Positions 8,614-15,905 of a stretch of 64,000 nucleotides of DNA are shown here, piece after piece. The stretch is from positions 1 to 64,000 of the forward strand of contig CAYXVF010000017.1 in NCBI GenBank assembly GCA_964468125.1. Reading direction: 5' to 3'. Under the pieces are notes generated by a model. It did not search any database, was not told where the DNA came from, and was given only the letters and a program-made list of their open reading frames with translations. The stretch is from CAYXVF01 sp964468125 (GTDB lineage: Bacteria > Myxococcota > XYA12-FULL-58-9 > CAYXVF01). The stretch's first letter is position 1, and each line of letters starts with the position of its first letter. Made by a program: the position numbers and the translations under genes.

Positions 8614-10998
8614 TCAGCCCGCCGCGGCCTGAGGCGCAGGCGCGTTCTCCTCGGCGCGGGCGATCTCCGCCTTGCTCGCTGGCGGGAAGAGCATGAGCAG
8701 CGCCGGAAGGAACGTCAGATCGGTCAGCAGAGCGGTCGTGAGCACGACGGCGGTCATCAGACCGAAGTAGATGAGCGGCACGAAGGTGCCAAAGGTGAGC
8801 GTGCCAAAGCCGCACACGAGCACGATGGTGGTCGTGATCAGCGCCGGTCCGGTGTTGGTCACGATCATCGCCACGGACTCGTTCACCGGGCGCCCTTCGC
8901 GCAGGTAGCGGTTGAAGTTCGCCATGATGTGGATCGTGTCGTCTACAGCAATACCGAGACATACCGACGCAACGAGCACGGTGCCGATGTCGAGATCCGC
9001 GCCGATCAGCCGCAACACGGCACCGCCGATCACGAGCGGAATCAGATTGGGCAACAGGGCAATGCCGCCGATCCGGAAGGAGCGGAAGAACACGACCAAG
9101 AGCAGGCTGATGAGAACGACCGCAATCGTGAGCGAAGACACGAAGGACTCGACCACGTAACCGTTCATGCTCTGGTAGAGCATGCTCTTGCCCGTGACCT
9201 GGGCATCGAGGCCGAGCTCGGCCGCCTTACCTTCGATCCACGCCGCCGTCTCGGTCCAGGTCTCCGAATCGGAAATGGTCGAGACAAAGCTGATCCGCAG
9301 TGCGTCGTTCTTTATCGTGACCTGCGCGTTGATGTCCCGTCCCTGCGGCAAGCTCATCTCGTAGAGGAACTTCTCCTGGGCGATCAGCTCGCGGTCATCC
9401 GGCAGACGATAGAACTCGTCGGATCCGCCATTCAGAGATCGATTGGTTTGTCGCAGAATATCGACGATGGACACGGAGCGATTGATGCCGTCGACCTCGG
9501 CGATGACGGTCTTTTCGAGCTCTTCGACCTTCTTCAGAAACTCCGGGTCCTTGATCCCATCGTCCTTGCCCGAATCGACGACCGTCTCGAAGTTCGGTAC
9601 GCCGCCCAAGTGCTCGAGCACGAAGTCCTGCGCTTCGCGCAACGGAACCCCCAAGGCGAAGTACTTGTACGGGTCGGAGTTGATTCGCACCTGGCTCGCG
9701 AGCACTACGGCGGCGATCGTCGCCACCGAGTAGACCGCAATGATCGGATACTTATAGCGGTCGAGCACTCGAGTGACCTTCCAGCCGAATTCGCTGGGGT
9801 GCTGCACGGACTCGGCTTCTTGCTCTTCCTCTTTCGATAGTTTGACCCACGACGGCGCCACCGCGAGGAATGGCCCGAGCACGAAGTACGTGATGAACCA
9901 GGCGTACAAGGTCCCAACGCCTGCGACGAATCCGAGACCCGAGATCGGCTTCAGGTCGGCGGTAGAAAAAGCGAAGAAGCCAATCGCGGTACTCACGGAG
10001 GTCAGCAGCGTCGGCAGAAAATTCTTTTCGAGGGCGTAGATGGCCGCGGCGCGTTTTTTCATGCCTCGGCGTCGGGCACGGAAGAAATAGGCGAGAATGT
10101 GTACCGAGTCTGCGACCCCGATCGCGACGAGGATCTGAGGCAGCACCGTCGTGATCGTGTTGATCTCGGTCTTGAGTGGGCTGAAGTGCAACCACCCAAA
10201 CAGGGCGAACGCCGCCACGACGCTAAAAAAAATGACGACGAAGGGCATCACGACGCCACCGATGGTCCGAAAAGAGAAGGCGAGAAATAGCGCGACGATC
10301 AGAAAGACGATCGGCAGAAGACGCTGCTGGTCCGAAACGGAGGCTTCACGAAAGCTGTTGTTGATCGCGGGGCCACCGGTGATGTGAAAGCTGTGGTCGC
10401 CGCCCTGGTACTTCTCGATCAGGTCGCGGGTCGCGCCGATGATCACTTCGGTATTCGGAGGGGCGTCGATCCCGGGCTTTAGCTTACCGAAGATCAGTCC
10501 GATGGTGCCGTCTTGGCTCACCAGGTAGTCCGGCAAGAGTTCGTGCTCGAGAGCGACCTTCTTGCGCTCGGCCAGAAGCTCCGGAGTCAGCTCTTCGAGC
10601 TCCGGCAGGAGGGGCTCAACCACGATGTCATCGCCCTTGGCGTGTACCCAGCTGAAGTTCGAGATCGACTCGACCTGGATCACGTCAGGGATCTGCCACA
10701 TCTCCGCGGTCAAGGTCCGCATGAGCTCCGCGGACTCCACATCGAAAATCCCCGAAGGACTCTCGACCACCAGGATCACGGCGTCGTCGTTTCCGAATTG
10801 CCGTTCAAACTGATTGAAGCGCTGCAACAGCTCGTCGCTCTCCCAGAAGAACGACGTATGGGTGAAGTTGGGCTTCAGGTACGGAAAGCCGGTCGCGCTG
10901 GCAAGAGTGAGGAGCACCGCGATGGGCAAGGCGATGAACCACTTCTCTACGACGAATCGTGAAAGGCGCGCGCCCGCTGAGTTGTCCGTTCCACCCAT
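8614..10998 (-). CDS. RND/MMPL-family exporter
   Basis: A 794-residue inner-membrane transporter of the RND superfamily, MMPL/hydrophobe-exporter type. It has two similar halves, each with a membrane span, a large periplasmic domain and a bundle of about five further spans. The first half shows FVVEKWFIALPIAVLL, the sterol-sensing-like segment LPIVFLIVALFLAFSFRTIGG and ILVAIGVADSVHILAYFF. The second half repeats this with TIAVVLISLLLVVFFRSFRIGG and CLGIAVDDTIHIMANFNRYL. Acidic residues in the GVADS and AVDDT segments suggest proton coupling, as in the family. It is the last intact gene of a block with a beta-barrel protein (18 bases upstream) and a LolA-like lipoprotein carrier. This combination is often found in predicted envelope-lipid or hydrophobic-compound export systems. 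The substrate is unknown. Confidence 0.93.
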   Translation of the reverse strand: MGGTDNSAGARLSRFVVEKWFIALPIAVLLTLASATGFPYLKPNFTHTSFFWESDELLQRFNQFERQFGNDDAVILVVESPSGIFDVESAELMRTLTAEMWQIPDVIQVESISNFSWVHAKGDDIVVEPLLPELEELTPELLAERKKVALEHELLPDYLVSQDGTIGLIFGKLKPGIDAPPNTEVIIGATRDLIEKYQGGDHSFHITGGPAINNSFREASVSDQQRLLPIVFLIVALFLAFSFRTIGGVVMPFVVIFFSVVAAFALFGWLHFSPLKTEINTITTVLPQILVAIGVADSVHILAYFFRARRRGMKKRAAAIYALEKNFLPTLLTSVSTAIGFFAFSTADLKPISGLGFVAGVGTLYAWFITYFVLGPFLAVAPSWVKLSKEEEQEAESVQHPSEFGWKVTRVLDRYKYPIIAVYSVATIAAVVLASQVRINSDPYKYFALGVPLREAQDFVLEHLGGVPNFETVVDSGKDDGIKDPEFLKKVEELEKTVIAEVDGINRSVSIVDILRQTNRSLNGGSDEFYRLPDDRELIAQEKFLYEMSLPQGRDINAQVTIKNDALRISFVSTISDSETWTETAAWIEGKAAELGLDAQVTGKSMLYQSMNGYVVESFVSSLTIAVVLISLLLVVFFRSFRIGGIALLPNLIPLVIGGAVLRLIGADLDIGTVLVASVCLGIAVDDTIHIMANFNRYLREGRPVNESVAMIVTNTGPALITTTIVLVCGFGTLTFGTFVPLIYFGLMTAVVLTTALLTDLTFLPALLMLFPPASKAEIARAEENAPAPQAAAG

Positions 10999-11016
10999 GT
11001 CTTCACTCCCGTGGGT

Positions 11017-12375
11017 CTAGAAGTACTTGCTGACTTCCAAGTAGATCTGGTGCTCGTCGTTCAAGGCGGTGAAGCCGACCGGCGGCTCACCCGGCTCCGG
11101 GGGGATTCGAATGATGCGAAGGCCGGTCTTCAGGCCAAACGTCTCCCCGATCCGCCGGCTGTAGCTCGCGTTGACCAAGAACTGGTCGCTGTTGGTGAGG
11201 TCCTTGATCGCCGTGAGCAGAAACTCCGTGCCGTTGACGTCATTCGCTGCGTAGCGCATGCCCACGAGCGCGTCGCGCTGAAAGAGCGGCAGCTGCAGCC
11301 CCGTGTTGCCGCCGGGCAGACCGAAGAAGCTCTCCCCTTCCACGCCGAGCACGGTCTGCGCTTCGAGGAGCCAGGTGATCTCCGAGCCATCGTCGCGCGG
11401 TACGCCGTATTCGAGGCCGACGGCGACCTGCCCATAGTCGGGGCGGTCCGGAAGAATGCCGACCTCGATGCGCCCCTCCGGCGGCCGATAGAACTGGCGG
11501 TAGGCGGCCTCGACCTTGGCGATGAGCCCCGCGATCAGGTGGGTGTACGTGCCGCCGTATTGAATCACCGGCTGGTAGACGACTGCCGGGGTTTGTTCGT
11601 CGAGGAAGATCAGGGACGGAGTCGTGCGGTCGATGTGGCTGATCACGTGAAGGCTGACGTCGGCGTCGCCGATGGTTTGCTGAACGCGGCCGCCCATCTG
11701 ATAGGTCAGCTCCCAATCGTCGATCACCCGACCGCCACGCTGGACCGCGAGAATGTTGTCCACCGCGACGCCGGGAGGAGCGAAGCTCTGCCGCGAGAAG
11801 GCCGATGGGAAGAAGGGCTCGACAAAGAATGGCATGTAATAGAGCTCGATGTTGCCGTCGAGGAATTTGTAGCGCAGAGCCACCATCGGCTCGCCCCGCT
11901 TCTCCGGATTTTCTACGTTGCTGTCGAGGTAGCGTGAGTTGATGATGTCGGCCGGGTGGAATGCTTCGGTCGCGGTCCAGTTCAGGAGCATCGCCCCCAC
12001 CCGCAAGCGGAAATCATCGAGACGGAATTCGGCGAACACGTCCTCGGCGAAGACAGCGCTCCGGTCCAAATCGGTGGGATCGTAGCGCGCAAAGCCGCGA
12101 GCCATCAGCCGGACGTCACCGAGCTTTCCCTTCAGCTCCAGCCGGGCCGCCAAGGCGCTGTTCGTTTCGACAGTGAGGGGCTCCTGGTCGTCGATCAGGA
12201 AGTGGCGAGTTTCGCTGCGCAGCTCTCCTCGCGACTTCAGCTTGAAATCGAGGGCCGACGCGGGGCGCGCGCTCGCCATCAGGCAGAACCCGACGAGGGC
12301 GACATGGGGAAGGTGACGCACGGTGGGGGCGCCTCGCGATCGTTCGGGTTTAGAAGTCGAGCTCGTCGCTGTCAA
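11017..12375 (-). CDS. Outer-membrane beta-barrel protein of RND operon
   Basis: A 452-residue protein with a signal-like N-terminal region (VALVGFCLMASARPASALDF) followed by alternating short beta strands rich in aromatic residues, and a C-terminal Phe (LEVSKYF), typical of outer-membrane barrels. Recognisable stretches are LRVGAMLLNWTATEAFHPADIINSRYLD and YGGTYTHLIAGLIAKVEAAYR, which resemble the DUF1302-type porins found beside RND exporters and LolA-like proteins. The ATG at 12375 overlaps the upstream gene by 26 bases. A GTG about 18 codons downstream would give a cleaner signal peptide, so the start is uncertain. Its place between the carrier and the exporter suggests a part in the same transport route. 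Confidence 0.78.
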   Translation of the reverse strand: MTATSSTSKPERSRGAPTVRHLPHVALVGFCLMASARPASALDFKLKSRGELRSETRHFLIDDQEPLTVETNSALAARLELKGKLGDVRLMARGFARYDPTDLDRSAVFAEDVFAEFRLDDFRLRVGAMLLNWTATEAFHPADIINSRYLDSNVENPEKRGEPMVALRYKFLDGNIELYYMPFFVEPFFPSAFSRQSFAPPGVAVDNILAVQRGGRVIDDWELTYQMGGRVQQTIGDADVSLHVISHIDRTTPSLIFLDEQTPAVVYQPVIQYGGTYTHLIAGLIAKVEAAYRQFYRPPEGRIEVGILPDRPDYGQVAVGLEYGVPRDDGSEITWLLEAQTVLGVEGESFFGLPGGNTGLQLPLFQRDALVGMRYAANDVNGTEFLLTAIKDLTNSDQFLVNASYSRRIGETFGLKTGLRIIRIPPEPGEPPVGFTALNDEHQIYLEVSKYF

Positions 12376-13117
12376 AGGCGTCCTCGTCTAGCTCGACCTG
12401 GAGCTCGCGCTTCTTCCAGGTCAGCGAAGACTTCTTCTTGGTCTGGTGGTTCACCATGTCGATGCGAGCCGCGCGCCAGAAGCCGTCGATCTTCTCGTAG
12501 TCGCTGAAAGTGCCGGTTTTCAGCAGCTCACCTTTGCGGTCGTAGTACTCGATCTTGACCGCATTCATGTAGCCCTTGTCGATCCAGACGACCTGCCGGC
12601 TGTAGCCGCTGCGTGGGTCCGTGGGAATGCGCTCATTCGCCCAGCAGTCTCGACCATCCACCTTCTCTTCGCGGAGATGTTTGTGGGTGAATTTTTCGAC
12701 CTCCTGGCTCGCGAGGTCCTCATAGGAGAACTCGCTCCCCATGAAGGAGCCGGACTTGTTGCGGGAGCTGATCCGCTTCACCCGCTTGATCGCCGGGAGG
12801 TACAGCCACTGATCGTCGTCGTCGGTTTTGTGGCTCCAGGTGAGCATGCGCGTGCCCTTGACATCGGCGGGCCAGAGAAACTCGATCTTCGACTTATCCC
12901 CGTCGTTCTTCATCTCGTAGATGATGCTGGTCATCTTGCGCGTGGTCTCGTCGCCGTAGGCGTTGACCAGGATCATTTCCATCTCGGAGCGCTCGCCCTC
13001 GAAGCCTTCGTTGGCTTTGTCGACCTTCTTGGCGATCTCCAGGCCCTTCGCGTCGGCGAAAGCGCTAGAGGCCCCCAACAGAATCAACGCGGCTGCCACG
13101 AACACGTGCTTCAACAT
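12350..13117 (-). CDS. LolA-like outer-membrane lipoprotein-sorting protein
   Basis: A 255-residue periplasmic protein. The start at ATG 13117 is backed by a GGGAG ribosome site and a signal peptide, MLKHVFVAAALILLGASSAFA. The mature part matches the COG2834-type LolA-like fold: repeated beta strands such as EMEMILVNAYGDETTRKM, IEFLWPADVKGTRMLTWSHK and DQWLYLPAIKRVKRIS, then GSFMGSEFSYEDL and a C-terminal WKKRELQVELDEDAFD. Family members are thought to carry lipids or lipoproteins through the periplasm and are usually encoded next to RND exporters. It is the first gene of the likely operon 13117 to 8614. The TetR gene lies upstream in the same direction, and a candidate operator at 13208-13228 lies in the gap between them. 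Confidence 0.88.
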   Translation of the reverse strand: MLKHVFVAAALILLGASSAFADAKGLEIAKKVDKANEGFEGERSEMEMILVNAYGDETTRKMTSIIYEMKNDGDKSKIEFLWPADVKGTRMLTWSHKTDDDDQWLYLPAIKRVKRISSRNKSGSFMGSEFSYEDLASQEVEKFTHKHLREEKVDGRDCWANERIPTDPRSGYSRQVVWIDKGYMNAVKIEYYDRKGELLKTGTFSDYEKIDGFWRAARIDMVNHQTKKKSSLTWKKRELQVELDEDAFDSDELDF

Positions 13118-13207
13118 TTTCCCTGCTCCCTTTTTGCCTCTTCGCTTTGCACTTTTCGCTCTCACGCCGACCCAGCAGCGTCGAGGTCCGGCGTTCGCCT
13201 CCCGCAG

Positions 13208-13228
13208 TAGTAAGTATGTGCTCACTAA
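13208..13228. promoter_or_regulatory. Candidate TetR operator before RND operon
   Basis: An imperfect palindrome reads TTAGTGAGCACATACTTACTA on the minus strand, with arms TAGTGAG/TAGTAAG. It lies 90 bases upstream of the LolA-like start and shares the TTAGTGAG[CT]AC half with the site at 14028, directly upstream of the TetR gene. The resemblance between the two sites suggests one regulator for both promoters. Confidence 0.5.
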
Positions 13229-13262
13229 GTTGCAAGGTCCAAAATGCGCAGTGGGAAGTTTT

Positions 13263-14018
13263 CTAGGGCTCGGAGCGCTCGAGCGGCGCTCCTCGAAGTA
13301 AAAACTCGAATGTTTCCGGACGATAATAGCGCTCGAAGGCCTCCGGCGTCAGTCCGAGGCCCCGGAGCGCAAAGCGCACCGCCCGCTCGATCAGCTCCCC
13401 CTCGGCGAGCGGGGTGCCAGCGTCGTCCGCCGCGCTGTAGTCCACGATTTCCCGCTCCTCCGGGAGCGAGGTCATGACCAAGGCCATCGCCAGATGGTGA
13501 GAGAACCACACCCCGAGCCCGGCCTGTTTCGAGTCGTCTAGCAAGTCTCCGGCCCCGTGGGCCGCCTCGGCGCAGGCTCGCACCTTTCCCACCCAACCGG
13601 CGGCGGCGCCCTGGAGGAAGTTGTGCGCGAACTCGCCGTCCTCGAGAAGACTTCGCATCACCATCCGCGTGAGCGGCCGTTTGCCGCCGATCATGCGCTC
13701 TTCCCTCGCATTGCCACCGACGATGTTGCGCACGAGCAGCCACACGATCAGCACCAGGCACTCGGTCGAGTCCGGCAGCGCCTGCAGCTGCCGTGCATCG
13801 CTCGTCGCGTGCTCGATACAGCTCTCCTGGATCGCGGCGTGAATGTCGTTCTTGCTCGGGAAGTGCTTATAGAGCAGCGCCTCGGAGACTCCGGCCGCCG
13901 CGGCCATCGCCTTCGTGGTGACCGACTCGAGACCATGTTCCGCCACCAGCGGTGCCACCGCGGCGATGATCGCGTGACGACGATCTTCGGAATCGAGTTT
14001 TCGGCGCGATGCGGTCAC
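13263..14018 (-). CDS. TetR-family transcriptional regulator
   Basis: A 251-residue repressor-type protein. The N-terminal helix-turn-helix is clear: IIAAVAPLVAEHGLESVTTKAMAAAAGVSEALLYKHFPSK, about residues 15-55. The rest is a helical ligand-binding and dimerisation domain without a recognisable ligand signature. It lies just upstream of, and in the same direction as, the LolA/barrel/RND operon and probably controls it and itself through the two similar palindromes at 13208 and 14028. Codons for DAGT near residue 200 contain one copy of the dispersed 12-mer (13413-13424). The length and domain order are normal for the family. Confidence 0.93.
   Translation of the reverse strand: MTASRRKLDSEDRRHAIIAAVAPLVAEHGLESVTTKAMAAAAGVSEALLYKHFPSKNDIHAAIQESCIEHATSDARQLQALPDSTECLVLIVWLLVRNIVGGNAREERMIGGKRPLTRMVMRSLLEDGEFAHNFLQGAAAGWVGKVRACAEAAHGAGDLLDDSKQAGLGVWFSHHLAMALVMTSLPEEREIVDYSAADDAGTPLAEGELIERAVRFALRGLGLTPEAFERYYRPETFEFLLRGAPLERSEP
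13413..13424 (-). repeat. Dispersed 12-mer, exact copy
   Basis: An exact GGTGCCAGCGTC on the plus strand inside the TetR gene, where it is read as DAGT. It is the leftmost copy in the window. Confidence 0.85.
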
Positions 14019-14027
14019 AGAGCAAAG

Positions 14028-14044
14028 TTAGTGAGTACCCACTC
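14028..14044. promoter_or_regulatory. Candidate TetR operator before tetR gene
   Basis: The plus-strand sequence TTAGTGAGTACCCACTC contains GAGT/ACTC arms and the same TTAGTGAG half as the site at 13208. It starts 10 bases upstream of the TetR start codon, which fits autorepression. Confidence 0.45.
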
Positions 14045-14063
14045 GATCTTCAACTCAAATGGC

Positions 14064-14585
14064 TCACTTCTTCGCCCACGCGTCTAGAGCAGTGACGAGC
14101 TGTGGGCCGATCTCGCTGGCCGCGTGTTTCATGGCGTAGGCGCCGGCGTTTTCGACGCTGTCGCGGGTATAGCGGCTCCTGACGGTGAAGCGACGCAGAT
14201 CGAGCTTTTGATGCCTCAGCGTGGCGGCTGCTTTCAGGGTGACCGCGACCCGACGACCTGAAACCACCGCATCTTGGTCGGTCACTCCACCGCTCACCTC
14301 GACCCTCAAGAGCAAAGGGGGCTTCTTCTTCGCGTCAGCGCTCCGAGCCTTGACCCCGTGTTTCGCCAAGGCTTCGATCAGGAGCTTTTCGCAGTGGGCT
14401 CCGAATTCCGGCGACTTCAGCGCGTCGTCGTCGGGCTTCAAAACGACCTCTATGGGAAGTCCGCCGAGTTTCTCCAGCTCGACGGCGGTACTCGCCTGCA
14501 CCGCCGGAGCCGGCTTCTCCTCCACCGCAACGGGTTTCCCTGCGCCGAGGACTAGCAGCGTCAACAAAGAGCTACTGAGCGTCAT
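14064..14585 (-). CDS. Exported hypothetical protein
   Basis: A 173-residue protein with a short signal-like N-terminus (MTLSSSLLTLLVLGAGKP). It is followed by a mixed alpha/beta domain: CEKLLIEALAKHGVKA, then PPLLLRVEVSGGV and a C-terminal helix, HAASEIGPQLVTALDAW. I do not recognise a family; the layout is reminiscent of small periplasmic lipoproteins of the LptE/CsgG neighbourhood type, but this is speculative. It lies 45 bases upstream of the TetR start, in the same direction, and downstream of the thiolase gene. Confidence 0.6.
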   Translation of the reverse strand: MTLSSSLLTLLVLGAGKPVAVEEKPAPAVQASTAVELEKLGGLPIEVVLKPDDDALKSPEFGAHCEKLLIEALAKHGVKARSADAKKKPPLLLRVEVSGGVTDQDAVVSGRRVAVTLKAAATLRHQKLDLRRFTVRSRYTRDSVENAGAYAMKHAASEIGPQLVTALDAWAKK

Positions 14586-14618
14586 GCTCTAGAGCATAGC
14601 TCCGAATGCCCAAAAAAC

Positions 14619-15797
14619 TCACCCCTCAATTTCGAAGAGGCCGGCCGCGCCCATGCCGCCGCCAATGCACATCGAAACAATGCCGAATTGCTTCTTACGG
14701 CGCCGAAGCTCGTGAATGAGGGTCGCGGTCAGCTTCGCTCCAGTCGCTCCGAGCGGGTGACCGAGCGCGATCGCTCCCCCGTTGACGTTGAGTTTTTCGT
14801 CCGGGATTCCGAGCTCGCGCTGACAGTAGACAGCCTGCGCGGCAAAGGCCTCGTTGATCTCGAAGAGGTCGATGTCTTCGACACACATGCCCACCATCCT
14901 CAAGAGCTTCTCGATCGCGGGTTTGGGTCCGATCCCCATGATCTCCGGCGGAACGCCCACGGTCGTGAACGCACGCATGCGGGCGAGGGGCGTGACGCCG
15001 AGCTCGCTCACCTTTGCATCGCTCAAGAGCACACTCGCCGCCGCGCCGTCACTCAGAGGCGACGAGTTGCCCGCTGTCACGCTTCCATCCGCGCTGAACG
15101 CAGGCCTGAGCTTGGCGAGACCTTCGAGGCTCGTATCCGGACGGATCAGCTCGTCCCGGTCGAATTCGAGCTCACCCGGCTTGCCGTTCTCGAAAACACG
15201 CGCCTGAACCGGAACGATTTCGTCGTCAAATCGATGGGCCTCCACCGCGGCGACCGCCTTCTGGTGCGAGCTCACCGCAAAGGCGTTTTGCTGCTCGGCG
15301 CTGACGTCGAACTGTTTCGCCACTCGCTCGGCCGTATGGCCCATGGCGATGTACGCTTCCGGATACTCCTCAACGAGCTTGGGGTTCAGGCGCACCTTGT
15401 TGCCGCTCATCGGCACGAGCGACATCGACTCAAGTCCACCTCCAACCACGACGTCGCGCATTCCCCCATGCACGTAGAGCGCTCCGTGGGCGATCGCCTG
15501 CAAGCCAGAGGAGCAAAAGCGGTTGATCGTTTCGGCACTCACAGTGTGCGGCAACCCGGCAAGAAACACCACGTTGCGCGCGACGTTGAGCCCCTGCTCC
15601 GCTTCTGGCATCGCGCAGCCGAGAATCAGGTCCTCGACGTCTTCGCCCTTCAACCCGTCCACGTCCTCCACTGCGGCCTTCGTAACCGCGGCGGCGAAAT
15701 CGTCGGGCCGTGTGTCTTTGAGTGTTCCTTTTACCGCGCGGCCTACGGCGGTGCGCTTGGTGCTCGCTATGGCAACGTTCATCGGAAAATTCGGCAT
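14619..15797 (-). CDS. fadA: Acetyl-CoA acyltransferase (thiolase)
   Basis: A 392-residue thiolase that cleaves 3-ketoacyl-CoA to acetyl-CoA and a shortened acyl-CoA, the last step of beta-oxidation. The nucleophile Cys lies in INRFCSSGLQAIAHGA (about residue 90), the catalytic His in ALGHPLGATGA (about 350), and the second Cys in SMCIGGGMGAAG near the end. The start at ATG 15797 is preferred: AGGAG lies six bases upstream and the protein then begins MPNFPMNVAIASTKRTAVG like family members. The open frame extends 33 codons further upstream without similarity. It lies about 110 bases after the FadN-type gene in the same direction and should form an operon with it. Biosynthetic thiolase activity is possible but less likely in this context. 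Confidence 0.93.
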   Translation of the reverse strand: MPNFPMNVAIASTKRTAVGRAVKGTLKDTRPDDFAAAVTKAAVEDVDGLKGEDVEDLILGCAMPEAEQGLNVARNVVFLAGLPHTVSAETINRFCSSGLQAIAHGALYVHGGMRDVVVGGGLESMSLVPMSGNKVRLNPKLVEEYPEAYIAMGHTAERVAKQFDVSAEQQNAFAVSSHQKAVAAVEAHRFDDEIVPVQARVFENGKPGELEFDRDELIRPDTSLEGLAKLRPAFSADGSVTAGNSSPLSDGAAASVLLSDAKVSELGVTPLARMRAFTTVGVPPEIMGIGPKPAIEKLLRMVGMCVEDIDLFEINEAFAAQAVYCQRELGIPDEKLNVNGGAIALGHPLGATGAKLTATLIHELRRRKKQFGIVSMCIGGGMGAAGLFEIEG

Positions 15798-15905
15798 GTC
15801 CTGCTCCTGCTGAGGGCGCTTGGCCGCTCGGGTTCGCTTTGCAATCGTCTCGTCGTTTAGCGGTGACAGCAGCAGCCGAGAGGCCGCCGCGGTCACCAGA
15901 GCCTT

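Noticed and set aside
8434..9840. A 468-codon open frame on the plus strand
   Set aside because: It lies opposite the RND exporter, has no motif, and is explained by codon bias of the real gene.
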